64,000 nt of DNA, from assembly GCA_021209875.1 (NCBI GenBank), contig JAGYVD010000010.1, forward strand, positions 1,550,001 to 1,614,000. Reading direction: 5' to 3'. The translations under genes were made by a program, and so were the position numbers. Below, piece after piece: positions 42,714 to 53,038 of this stretch (position 1 is the first letter of the stretch; each line of letters opens with the position of its first letter). Source of the stretch: Rosellinia necatrix (taxonomy: Eukaryota; Ascomycota; Sordariomycetes; Xylariales; Xylariaceae). Under the pieces are notes generated by a model, which saw only the letters and a list, made by a program, of their open reading frames with translations, had not been told where the DNA came from and did not search any database.

Positions 42714-45044
42714 TCATTCGTCTCCCTCGGATGAATCATCGTCCTCGTCTTCATCCATGTCATCCATTTCCTCGTCCTCGTCCCCGTCCTCCTCATCATC
42801 CATTCCGGCAGTATTTGCCTCGAGAGCCTCTTGCTCTTCTTCTTTTCGTTTACGCTCGTCTTCCTTTCTGGCCTCTTCCATCATCTTTGCCTTCTCAGCG
42901 CCCGCCTTCCTTTGTGCTACTACATAGGCACCAACCGGTGTCTTCTCCCACGGGAAATCTTTCAGGAAGGCATCAACTTGAGAGCGGTCTCGAGGCGCAA
43001 AATCTACCTTAGCCCGCTTACCCTCGACAAACTTGGCATTCGTTTCAAGCTTCTGGACCAGTAGAACTAGACCAGAGCGAAGTTTGCCGTTATTGTTCCC
43101 TGAAGCCTTCTTCCTCGATTGCTTCAGCCAACGCTTGAGCATGATGACAACGGGTAATGCGAATTCAGGGAACGCGATATTAGTCGACCATAATACAAAG
43201 TACTCCGCGAAAAGGTCTACTAGTTGATCGCCAACCCCATCTTGATATACCCGCGTACGTAGATATGATTTTGGTGCCTTGTAGGCGACGTGGAAGTCGA
43301 GGGGTTTGAGAGTGGCTTGCTTCGGAGACCTTCTCATCTCTGCGGAGTTGAGTACTTCTAGAAGTACAGAGGCAAGAGGGATATAGGTACCGGTTGATCT
43401 TGATATCCTCAAAAGTGATCGAATCATATGAAAACGCAGAGGGAAGTAGGTAGCTGTCGGTATCAATCGCATAGCGCCCAGTGTGACTTGGACCAGGGGA
43501 TAAATCAAGAGCCTAAGCTGAGACTCTTTGCCAGTCTCGGCTTCCCTTAGCGAGTTACAATGGTCCGATAGAACGTAGGACCAGAAATCTAGGGAATGAA
43601 TGTATTGCCAATTATAGACGTGTTTGTACGATTCGTTTTGGTTGTGGACAATGCTATTCCGAAGGTGGATAGCTAGTTGTCGGATGAAGTTGTAGGCCGT
43701 CGTGTAACCGATGCTTTGATCGAGACCCCATAGCTCAGCCGCCGAATTCTTCATGAGGTTGATTCCCTGGACGGTATTGGCATTGGTTACGCGTGACCCA
43801 GCTATCAGCCCCTGATAGGTCGCTTTCAAGACAGCCTCCCGAATGCCTTTATCCCCTACGATTACAAGACGGCGGAGGACAAGGAAGGCCGTGATCCTTA
43901 TGGTATCGCTGCTAGCAGTCTGAGACCAAAAGCCGACCACAGTCTTGATCAGATTTTTTAATAGCTGCCGGAAGCTAGAAAGGTATGGAACAAGGGGTGT
44001 TAATGCCGAGAGCGTCAGCTTAAGGGTAGCGTTATCGGATAATGTGGGGAGCATATGGAGGATTGATGAGGTGAAGCTTCGTAGGAGGACTGATAGCGGC
44101 TTGAACTTCTTTGATTCCGTTGGTACGTAGAATTTGCCGGCGGCCGATTCCTTGACCGGTATATGATGCTGTATGATTTCGGGTATCTGTTTCAGGGCGA
44201 CCACAAGAACATCGTGGAAGACCTCGGGGCTTGATATCGTGTACGCTTGCTTCCTCTCCTGCTTGTCATCGTCCTCGTTTAAGTGAGCTGCTGAGCGGAA
44301 AGCCAAAACCACTTGTCTAGCCGCTTTGAGGGAATGGTTCTCCGTAAGCGAAGCGCTCCAGCGCGCAACCATCTCTTGTGTAAGCTCATTGCCTTGGGAA
44401 AAAGGGTCGACCGCGTCCGGCTGTGTAGGCTTCTTTCGCTTCTTTTTGGGCGCGTCGTCTTCTTCGCTTGCACTCAGCTCGTCGAGTTCGGCCAGGTCTG
44501 CACCATCGAAATCCAGGGCTTCGGGGTCGTTTTCTTTCAGGAACTTGTAAAAATCAGGGTCGTCCTTGGCAAGCGCTTCCATGGCATCTTTGCTCATTCC
44601 GAGGCCATCACCATCAAGCTGCGAATCGTCGTCTTCGCTGTCGCTTCCGATAGGCTGTTCAGCGTCGGAGATTTCAAGATCGTCGCTTGCGTCGTCGCCA
44701 GATTCAGTAGGTTCAGGCTCGTCTCTCTTGCGCTTCCCCAGTTTCTTGGACGATTTATTAGTCTTCGGGGCTTGATCGACGATTTCGAATCCGCCTCCGA
44801 AAAAGTCGTCGACGCTCATTTCGTTGACATTGGCCGTCCTAGACGCCTTTGGCCTGGCTGCCTTGTCGGCATCCTGAGGGCCTTTGAAAAACTCGGCGTC
44901 TGTTGCTTGCCGGGCTTTCCTCTTCGTCTTGAGGATGTGTTTCTGGTTTATCTTCGCGCCAGCTTTCCGCCTTTCTAAGACACCCTTCAAGTGTTTCTGC
45001 TCGAATTTCTTAGTCGCCTTAACATTCTTTTTCGCGCCAGCCAT
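42714..45044 (-). CDS. NOC2: Nucleolar complex protein 2 (60S ribosome biogenesis)
   Basis: A single-exon frame of 776 residues with the layout of fungal Noc2. A basic N-terminus (KKNVKATKKFEQKHLKG, then KINQKHILKTKRKAR) precedes acidic low-complexity stretches around residues 120-200. The helical Noc2 domain follows at about 260-650, with LRLLIYPLVQVTLGAMRLIPTATYFPLRFHMIRSL and KPLDFHVAYKAPKSYLRTRVYQDG. A Glu/Asp-rich tail (DEEDGDEDEEMDDM...) closes it. Noc2 pairs with Noc1 and then Noc3 to carry pre-60S particles through nucleolus and nucleoplasm. Length is close to the yeast protein. It is divergent from VPS28. Confidence 0.95.
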   Translation of the reverse strand: MAGAKKNVKATKKFEQKHLKGVLERRKAGAKINQKHILKTKRKARQATDAEFFKGPQDADKAARPKASRTANVNEMSVDDFFGGGFEIVDQAPKTNKSSKKLGKRKRDEPEPTESGDDASDDLEISDAEQPIGSDSEDDDSQLDGDGLGMSKDAMEALAKDDPDFYKFLKENDPEALDFDGADLAELDELSASEEDDAPKKKRKKPTQPDAVDPFSQGNELTQEMVARWSASLTENHSLKAARQVVLAFRSAAHLNEDDDKQERKQAYTISSPEVFHDVLVVALKQIPEIIQHHIPVKESAAGKFYVPTESKKFKPLSVLLRSFTSSILHMLPTLSDNATLKLTLSALTPLVPYLSSFRQLLKNLIKTVVGFWSQTASSDTIRITAFLVLRRLVIVGDKGIREAVLKATYQGLIAGSRVTNANTVQGINLMKNSAAELWGLDQSIGYTTAYNFIRQLAIHLRNSIVHNQNESYKHVYNWQYIHSLDFWSYVLSDHCNSLREAETGKESQLRLLIYPLVQVTLGAMRLIPTATYFPLRFHMIRSLLRISRSTGTYIPLASVLLEVLNSAEMRRSPKQATLKPLDFHVAYKAPKSYLRTRVYQDGVGDQLVDLFAEYFVLWSTNIAFPEFALPVVIMLKRWLKQSRKKASGNNNGKLRSGLVLLVQKLETNAKFVEGKRAKVDFAPRDRSQVDAFLKDFPWEKTPVGAYVVAQRKAGAEKAKMMEEARKEDERKRKEEEQEALEANTAGMDDEEDGDEDEEMDDMDEDEDDDSSEGDE

Positions 45045-45576
45045 GATGGTCGGTTGGCCAACAGCGAAAGCCGTGGACTTATGCTGGGGCTCGATTGTGG
45101 TGATGGTGGTTTGTTCAATGTAGAGACCTGACCCAGGCCGTGCTCAATTAACTCTGCCCTCCAATTGCTTCCCGGGATCAGCTCCTGGTCAACTCCAGTA
45201 GAAATTTTTAGTGGGGCTTATCGCGGGGCAGCTTATCTCGGGAGACTAGTCCTAGATAGCTATAACTAGTCCTGATTGAATAACCTAATGTAGTGTACCG
45301 TAACTCTTGGCCCGACCTTTTGTGACGTGATTTAGGTGGTCCTCAAGCAGCTAACTATGATCCTGGTCGAGATGCTTCCAAGGTTCTCACATCTCATAGC
45401 TCAACAAAGTGTAAAGCCCAATTTCTCAAGAACTCGACACCCCCCCCTCCGAAACACTCAACACTCTCTAAATAGATCCATCCCGCTTATACCCGCGTCA
45501 TCTTCGAAAAGCCAGAGGGGTCTTTTCTGAAATCAGCTGCCCCTCGTAATAGCAACCAATCTGATTCACCTTCAAG
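45045..45576. other. Divergent promoter between NOC2 and VPS28
   Basis: About 530 bases. It holds both promoters; I see no strong TATA box. A GTCCTAGATAGCTATAACTAGTCC stretch near 45249-45272 has loose inverted symmetry. No gene. Confidence 0.4.
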
Positions 45577-46398
45577 ATGAACTCTAGGCAGGCATACGCT
45601 CCAACTCCTCACAGCTATTTGCCGAATACAACTCTCTCAGCCACAATAAACCTTGATGAGGTCCGGTTGGATGTTGAAGGATTAATAACTAAATATAGAC
45701 TAACTGACTGTAGGAGGTAAAACTGGCCGAGACGCGGGCCGAACGCGATTTGCAAGATTCTCTTGCTGAGATCTTCTCTATTATCATCACCCTGGATGAA
45801 CTCGAACGGGCATTTCTCAAAGATGCAATACCCGAATCTGATTACAACGATATATGCGAACGATCCTTGAAGCAGTATAAATCCATCCTAGCCGATGAGA
45901 CCGTAGCCAAAGCATTTGTTGGCCTTGATGAGTTCAAGGCCGAATGGGATGTAAGCTACGATACCTTCACGCGTCCTGTCGCTCGCCCGCATGCTCACGT
46001 CAATATAGCTTGAAGTACCTAGGGCAACAGAGCGACTGAAAGTTGGCATGCCTTCCACGGCCATTACCGCGTCCACAAGTACGGTGCCTCAGTCGGCAGC
46101 CAGTACAGACAACAAGTCAGGCCAGCTCATTTTGAAGGCGACAGAGGATTTTATTACATTTTTAGACGCACTTCGTCTTGGCCTTCTCGCAAAAGACCAG
46201 CTACACCCCCTTTTGACGGACATCATTCAAAGCGCCAACAAAGTCACCGACCAAGATTTCGAGAACAGGGGCAAGATCATCCAGTGGTTGATTACATTGA
46301 ACCAGATGAAGGCTACCGAAGAACTTGCAGATCACCAAGCCCGGGAACTCGAGTTAGATATCAACTCTGCCTACGTGGGTTTTAAGAATGCTCTTTAA
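45577..46398 (+). CDS. VPS28: ESCRT-I subunit VPS28
   Basis: Three exons, 45577-45660, 45714-45950 and 46009-46398, join in phase to 236 residues. The fungal VPS28 N-terminus is seen as YAPTPHSYLPNTTLSATINLDE. The N-terminal core domain follows (ERDLQDSLAEIFSIIITLDELERAFL, LKQYKSILADETVAKAF, EFKAEW), then VPRATERLKVG. After a Ser/Thr linker comes the four-helix C-terminal domain (FITFLDALRLGLLAKDQLHPLL, DFENRGKIIQWLITLNQM, ELELDINSAYVGFK). VPS28 works in ESCRT-I to sort ubiquitinated cargo at endosomes; its C-terminal domain binds ESCRT-II. Length agrees with the family. Frames alone miss the first exon. Confidence 0.95.
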
Positions 46399-46801
46399 GA
46401 AGCACGCCCATGACTCGGTCGGCGGAAGGCGTTCGCTTTGCAAGCTCTCCCCGCAGCTATCGGCAGAAACCGGCACGTATAATAAAATTATACGCCCTGG
46501 AAGACCGATTTCCCTGAGAACATGATTGCGACGGGGTGATAAGCTTTGCATTGTGCCATTCGAGATCAGTCACCTAGAAAATGCGCCTAGGTCGCCCTTA
46601 GAACACGCTGGGTCTCTTCCACAGCTATGAGTGGCTAACTTGTCATCAACTGCCCCACTTGAAGGGCGCATTTTCTTCGTGTTTCCATCAATGACTTCGT
46701 TCTCTACTTATGAGACTTATATATCGTATTGCAACCGCTTGTTTGTGCTGGAATCATATTGCAGATAATCCAGCTTGATTTCGATCCCCCCGATAGACAT
46801 C
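46399..46801. other. Intergenic gap
   Basis: 400 bases between VPS28 and the next gene on the same strand; presumably 3' UTR and promoter. No other feature. Confidence 0.4.
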
Positions 46802-47623
46802 ATGCAACGCACATTTCTTGCTTTTCAACATAACGCCAAGCTTCACAGCCTTCAAACGGTCGTCCGGGCAGTGAAATCTGTCGCGTCACTCGATGAAGCG
46901 AATAAAGGTCTCTTCAAGGGCGCAAACGAGGAGGACCACGTCGTGGTCACCGAGCAAACAATATTTCACCCCCAAGGTGGCGGTCAGCCATCGGATGTTG
47001 GAGTGATCAAAGCTGCGTCGGGGGCAAGTTTCGATGTATCGGCTGTCCGCATGAATGCAGTTATCCAGGGCGAAGTTCTCCACCTGGGCCGATTCAGCGA
47101 TGCGTCGTCGCATTTTCAGCCTGGCGATACCGTCACGCAGACTATCGACAGCGAGAAACGTATCCTTTACTCGCGTTATCATACCGCAGGTCATGTTCTT
47201 GGTTCAGCGGTCCGACATCTTCTTGAAAATGAAGTCGCCAACTTCAACGAGTTAAAAGCATCCCACTTCCCCGACTCGGCGGCATGTGAATTCCAAGGCT
47301 CAATCGAGGGGAAATGGAAGGACACCATACAAGCGCGTGTTGATGAATACATCAGCAAAAACATGCCGGTTGAGATCGACTTTTGGGACGAAGACGATTT
47401 CAGGGTGAACGGGTTAGAAAGGCTCATACCTGATAGAAAGGCAATGGGTATGGAGGACGATGAGAAATTCCGCGTTGTCAAGATCGTCGGTGCTGAGGTC
47501 TACCCATGTGGCGGCACTCACGTCGACAGCACCCAACTCTGCGGCCAAACGAATGTCAAGAAGATTAGTCGATCAAAGGGCATGAGCCGTGTGAGCTATA
47601 CCCTCCCTAGTAGCTCGCACTGA
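46802..47623 (+). CDS. Alanyl-tRNA editing protein (AlaX type)
   Basis: Starting at ATG 46802 gives 273 residues (an upstream in-frame TTG at 46775 is not used). The zinc-binding editing motifs are complete: HTAGH at 127-131 and CGGTH at 236-240, with PQGGGQPSD at about 57-64. These are the marks of the AlaRS editing domain found in free-standing AlaX proteins, which hydrolyse Ser- or Gly-tRNA(Ala) in the cytosol and so proofread alanine codons. The aminoacylation domain of AlaRS is absent. It is a single exon, in the same orientation as VPS28 and BTA1, without functional link to them. Confidence 0.9.
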   Translation: MQRTFLAFQHNAKLHSLQTVVRAVKSVASLDEANKGLFKGANEEDHVVVTEQTIFHPQGGGQPSDVGVIKAASGASFDVSAVRMNAVIQGEVLHLGRFSDASSHFQPGDTVTQTIDSEKRILYSRYHTAGHVLGSAVRHLLENEVANFNELKASHFPDSAACEFQGSIEGKWKDTIQARVDEYISKNMPVEIDFWDEDDFRVNGLERLIPDRKAMGMEDDEKFRVVKIVGAEVYPCGGTHVDSTQLCGQTNVKKISRSKGMSRVSYTLPSSSH

Positions 47624-48825
47624 TGGTAGCCACCGTGCGCAAATCCTGCGTTGATAGACACGCACCCGCAATTTGACGCGATCAATGGAACACAAGATGG
47701 TCTCGACTGGCCTATTAGCCTCAATTATACGCATGCACATCGAGCGTGGGTGTGAATGCGAGCGTGTCGCCCGCGTCATCGGAAGAGAGCGTCAGACACC
47801 GATCAATTATACTAGGTCATAATAGATATTCGTTCTAGCACAGATGCGGTGCCCGGCCCCCCTAAAGTGAACAGCGCTCGTGGGATAATGAGCGGCCATT
47901 GTGAAGTTGCTGGCAGTCTAACGCGCACCATTCCCAGCTCGACTCTCAAGCACGTGGCCCCCTACATGAACTAAAACACCCAGGTTAGGCCCACAAATCC
48001 GTAACAGCCGCACTAATTTGCATTCAAGCACGTCACCTAAGCACCCAGGTTATCTATCAATATGAGCATTTGTTGGAGACCACAGGAGACCAAATACCGG
48101 TTTCTCATGAATCACGACAGGGCAGCGACAAATAGAAACCAGGGTTGCAATGTCAAGACGCAATGTCGATTCAGGTAGCCGGTTCCTAGATCAAACCCAG
48201 CACACATCCTCAGCCGACGGTCGGCCCTGGCCTTGATCCTTAATATAAAGATGCACAAACCCGACGTCGTGTAGCCTCATACTACCATAAAGCCTATCGA
48301 TAGCGTGACTTACTAATAGTATTGTGCTACGGATATATATTGACTTGAGTCGCGATATAACACCCTTCTTTCCCCATCATTCCAGTCAAGCGCATATCAC
48401 CTCCAGGTACGCTGCATGTGGCCTGAATGATTGGCTCCTGCAATAATCATCAATTCAAACCCCTGTCTTGAGCTTCCGTCGGCTCGGCGGCGGGTCTTGA
48501 GCTGTTATAGTCCTATCAAATGAGGGATCTCGCCGTAGATGGCTTGCAAAGACGCTATCCGATCTCTAGCCGGCTCACATGCCCACCGTCGGCACCTACC
48601 CTCACATCAGCTAACGATCCGAATTATGGGAGTCGTGTAGCAGCAATGCCCGGTCTCTTTGAAAGTTTTATATATATATTGGCACCCGTTCCTCTACCCC
48701 CAGTTATCCCAAGTTTTCCCTCTCTCTCCCTCCCGTACCGGCCCAATTCGAGAAACTACCTACTCCAACTCTGTGAATCCAGTCCCAGCATTCTACTCTC
48801 CCATCTCTAGAAATGAGAGAGTATC
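47624..48825. other. Intergenic stretch upstream of BTA1
   Basis: 1.2 kb without a supported gene. The frame at 48520-48810 lacks motifs. The last 150 bases are pyrimidine-rich with a TATATATATA run near 48670-48680, probably the BTA1 core promoter. Confidence 0.4.
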
Positions 48826-51437
48826 ATGGATTTTCTTGGTGGTAACATTCTCCCTGGCTTAGAGCTGAATATCTTTTTAATTGGAATAGGAGTGTTCCTT
48901 CTCGCTGGAACATGTTATTCCCTTATTTCTGCCAGAAAGGCTCAGGATGGTGAAAACCCTGATCTCATCCGGTCTTTGTGGCTATTCTTTTATTCCTGCT
49001 TCATCAAGCCGCACGAGGGCGATAGCAAGGGCAACCAGCAGGATGCCCTTGAGAGCTTCTACAAGTCGCAGGCTGGCGCCTATGATGCGACAAGGAAGGG
49101 TCTTCTCAAAGGACGCGAGGACATGCTGGCCTTAGCAGCTGCCCAGCTTAAACTGAGAATTAAACCAGTCGATTCAAATGCCAAGAATATATGGGTTGAC
49201 GTCCGTGGCCCAAACTGCCGACTAACAGAGATCATATCGCTGACACAAATCATAGATTGGCGGTGGCACCGGGTGGAATATCGAGGCAATGTCCCATTTT
49301 GTTGATGTTCCGGCGTTCTTCGACAGCGTGTATCTGGTGGACTTCTCACCGTCACTCTGCGAAGTGGCTCGGAGAAGGTTTGCTAGGTTGGGCTGGACGA
49401 ACGTTAAAATCGTATGTCAAGATGCAAGAACGTTTCGCTTGGAAGACCACGAACCCGTCCTCCATAGTGGACGACCCCGCTCCCCCGAGACAAGCTATTT
49501 CTCCCAGGAACGGCCACGGCATGCGGGAGCCAATCTCATTACAATGTCCTATAGCTTGTCTATGATCGTAAAGCCCCCCAAGCAGCTCAACCAGAGGTAT
49601 ATCCGAGCTGACCATGTTATAGCCTGATTACTATTCTGTCGTTGATTCCTTAATTTTGCTCCTAGCCCCAGACGGTATCATCGGCGTGGTCGACTTTTAC
49701 GTTCAGTCTCGGGTCGACATAAGCTTTAGAAATTACACAGGCGGTCTTATCGATCGCCATGTGAACTTTCTAGGAAGGACTTTTTGGCGTGCCTGGTTCG
49801 ATATCGATAGAGTGGCACTCGAGCCTGGCCGCCGCGATTACCTCGAATATCGTTTTGGTACGGTCCTTAACGTGAATACTCGGAATTATGTGCTCGGCGC
49901 AATTCCGTATCATATTTGGTTGGGCACACACAAGCAACCTCTATCGTCCTCTCTCCCACACGAAATTGTGGCGAAAGTCGATGCTCTGGTTACTGAGTCC
50001 CCCTATCTGTACCCCACCAATCACTCAGATCTAGCATCACGAGCGACTGGGAAGAGTTCCCGAGAGATTCACTCTAAGGCCTTCGACGCTGCCATTATTA
50101 ACCTATCGTCGAACTTACCTCTTCCATCGTTTTTCTATCAGAACCATCACTATCGCATTTACTATGACGATCAATTAAAGAAGCATACCCAATTCAACAA
50201 TGAGTATATTTACGCGTTTACTTGGGAAGACACTCGCGTCGACGAGAGAATATTGAAGCTCAAATCAGCTGATGTAGTTCTGGCCATCACCAGTGCGGGT
50301 GACAATATTCTTTCTTATGCACTTCAAGGCCCCGCTAGGATCCACGCCGTCGACTTGAATCCAACCCAGAATCACTTGTTGGAGCTGAAGGTTGCTGCGT
50401 ATCAGTCCCTCGAGTATGATGACCTCTGGAAGATATTTGGTGAAGGAAAACATCCCGGTTTTCGTTCTCTACTTATTTCGAAGATGTCGCCTCACTTATC
50501 TAGCCGTGCGTTCCAGTACTGGCTAAGTAATCACCGCATCTTCACCAAGAACCGAGGCGGCCTTTACGATACCGGTGGTTCGAAACATGGAATTCGGATT
50601 TTTCGTTGGATTACGCAAGTATTCGGGTGCCGAGGAGCTGTCAGAGACCTCCTGGTCGCTAAAACTCTCAACGAGCAGCGTGAAATCTGGCGCCATCGTG
50701 TTCGTCCAACACTACTGTCTCACCTCGTTTCCAAGTTGGTCGTGAGCCAGGAATCGTTCCTCTGGACCGCCCTAGGTGTGCCGAAGAACCAACTCGCCAT
50801 CCTCGAGGCAGACCACGCGGTTTCTGTCGCAGTCTGTGGGCCAGATCCGACAGCCAAGAACACGCGTTCGCACGCTATTTGGCAGTACATGGTGAATACA
50901 CTCGATCCCATGGTGGAGACTACCCACATCGCCGCAGACAACCCGTACTATCTAGTCTGCCTCGATGGCAAGTACTCGCGGCAGTGCCATCCAGATTACC
51001 TTTCGCCCAAGGCACATGCACGTCTCTCACGGCCCAACGCGCTTGACAACTTACGCATCCATACTGACGAGATCGACGAGGTTCTTGCACGCCTCGGGCC
51101 CGGCACCCTAACAGTCGCTGTAGTTATGGATAGCATGGACTGGTTCGATCCAGGATCAAACGCGGCGGCGTCGCAGATCACGAAGCTCAACCGCGCGCTT
51201 AAGATGGGCGGTCGTGTCATGCTCCGCTCCGCTGGTCTGAAGCCGTGGTACCTGAAGGAGTTCGTGAAGCTTGGTTTCGCGACGAAGTGCATGGGCTCTC
51301 GGGAGGCAGGCGCGTGCATCGACCGCGTTAACATGTATGCTTCGTGCTGGATCTGCACCAAGAGAGAAAACCTCGCACCGCCTACCCCAGAGATTGACTC
51401 TATGAGTGGGCCAGATATCGCCGCTCTCGAGATTTAA
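48826..51437 (+). CDS. BTA1: Betaine lipid (DGTS) synthase, fused BtaB-BtaA type
   Basis: Three exons, 48826-49200, 49256-49567 and 49623-51437, join in phase to 833 residues. A membrane helix (LNIFLIGIGVFLLAGTCYSL) precedes a methyltransferase domain with SAM loop WVDIGGGTGWNIEAM (about 123-137), VYLVDFSPSLCEVARRRF and LLAPDGIIGVVDF. From about residue 400 a BtaA-like (DUF3419) domain follows, with ADVVLAITSAGDNILSYAL (about 445-463), HAVDLNPTQNHLLELK and VVMDSMDWFDPG. BtaA moves the 3-amino-3-carboxypropyl group of SAM to diacylglycerol; BtaB trimethylates the amine. The product is the phosphorus-free lipid DGTS, which many fungi use to replace phosphatidylcholine under phosphate limitation. 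Confidence 0.95.
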
Positions 51438-51739
51438 GGTAAGCAGGCTATCGGAGAATTAGGTCAGATGCTAGGGCCTCGAAGCTAAATTTTATCTTCT
51501 CTAGAAGGATTTGTTGTTGTCGCCCACAGATTGAACCAATTGGCGAGGACATAGTATCAAATGTAGTCGAAAGGGAACTATCACAGATTCATATTACGAG
51601 TTATCACATGAATGAACAAGTCTGCGCTCTCTATCTAGACTTAAAACTCCCTTTCCCCCTGCCCGTCTTGGTAGTCTACTCGATATTCTTCACTATGCAA
51701 TATTCGGAACTCATCAGAGAGTTTATGCTGACTTATCGC
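51438..51739. other. 3' intergenic sequence of BTA1
   Basis: About 300 bases between BTA1 and a retroelement relic. A 65-residue minus frame overlaps the relic and is a shadow. Confidence 0.35.
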
Positions 51740-51943
51740 AGCGGTGCAGCAGTCCCGCCACGAAGATATGAGGATTAAACAGCCGGACGTGCATGATGCA
51801 AAAGTGGCCCCTATCCAACATCCAAAGCTCGCCTCCAAGTGTATAGGACCCTTTATTGTTGAAGAGAAAGTCGAACGTCACTCATTTACCCTGCAGAACC
51901 TTGATGGCACTCCCATATTACATACTACATGTTTAGTATAACT
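51740..51943 (+). mobile_element. Ty3/gypsy integrase C-terminal relic (GPY/F region)
   Basis: A 65-residue frame carries KLASKCIGPFIVEEKV, then SFTLQNLDGTPILHTTCLV. This is the GPY/F-type module found at the end of Ty3/gypsy integrases (usually K-L-x-P/S-K-W-x-G-P-F, then a hydrophobic strand and a short LDG/xPxxHxxxL segment). No protease, reverse transcriptase, RNase H or complete integrase lies around it, and I see no LTRs, so it is a small fragment. Confidence 0.5.
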
Positions 51944-52165
51944 ACTTTAGCTCCGGAAATCTCTCCCGGGCAAGAGCGGGGATGCTCTTTTGCACTGTCA
52001 GCTAATTCAACCCCTCCCTGGTCACAGTGCCCAGCTAAGCTCCATCTTCAATACAACAACGCACAGTGACTAGCCAGTCTCTTTCGACATCTCTTTCCAC
52101 TACGTGTTTAGTGTTAGCCTAGTACACCTACTTGCTCGCATTGTTTTGTTTCGCGGTGATGAAGT

Positions 52166-52222
52166 GTGCAGCGAAGTATGCAGCAAAGTATGTAGCAAAG
52201 TATGTAGCTCAGTATGTAGCTC
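52166..52222. repeat. 12-bp minisatellite
   Basis: Four to five copies of AGCAAAGTATGT with changes (AGCGAAGTATGC, AGCTCAGTATGT). Short and imperfect. Confidence 0.7.
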
Positions 52223-52524
52223 CCACATAAGCTTAATACAGACCTATCTATTCTGTCCCCGCCGGCCCTGCTCCCAGACCTTGTGGGGGACGTCCGGCAG
52301 ATGCACAAGGTTGTTACCGCAGTGAGTTAGATTAGTATATGAAATGAGATATGAACCATGTCAAACCCCGCATGGCTTCCTCTCGCCTGTGAACATTGAA
52401 CAACCTGCGGAGCTCCTCCGGAAGGCTCCGATGCCACTGCCGAGGGAACTCCTCCGATTTCAAAGAGGCAACGCTGCTGGCCATGCTGTAGCATCCACGC
52501 TTTTCATAAGCAGATAGGCAGCCA

Positions 52525-52549
52525 GAGGCGGAGGCGGAGGCGGAGGCGG
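52525..52549. repeat. (GGAGGC)n microsatellite
   Basis: Four tandem copies of GAGGCG. Confidence 0.75.
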
Positions 52550-53038
52550 TAGAAATGAGGGCATCCCAGCCGCTGCGCATACGGAGGAAGCGGCGGCCGC
52601 TAGTATTACTTCAATCGCCGACCAGGCATGCCACTATAGAGTCTCTTCGAGCTATATATACGTCCTCCCGTCTCGTCATATTCACGTCGTATAACACGTG
52701 CGCTTCGCGTGCGCTCCGCGTGCTGACCTGATGTTTTGCGTGTCAAATCTGCTGCTTCACAAAAAGTTGCGATAATTACTCGACCGATTCTCCGCACCCC
52801 AGAACTCTGCTCCGGACCGGATGTGAGGAGAGGATCGACATACATAGACGCCCGAGTCTTATGGGCCAAACATGGGCGTCGGATAACTTTGACCCGACTG
52901 TGGCCCTCTTTGCAACCCGCACCACGTGGAACCCCGGGCGTAGTTCTCCTGTTGTAGACTATAAGAGTCCTTGTTTCCCGATCAAGGATTAGGGCCATTC
53001 CATGCTCCATCTTGCCTCGTCCACCAGGGGAATTCAAG

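Larger units (their letters stand above)
51944..53038. other. Intergenic stretch with two tandem repeats, upstream of the GH28 gene
   Basis: 1.1 kb. A 12-base unit (AGCAAAGTATGT) is repeated about four times at 52166-52222. A (GGAGGC)n run lies at 52525-52549 and gives false frames rich in Ala-Ser. The remainder holds the GH28 promoter. Minus frames at 52332-52580 and 52606-53100 have no motif. Confidence 0.5.
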
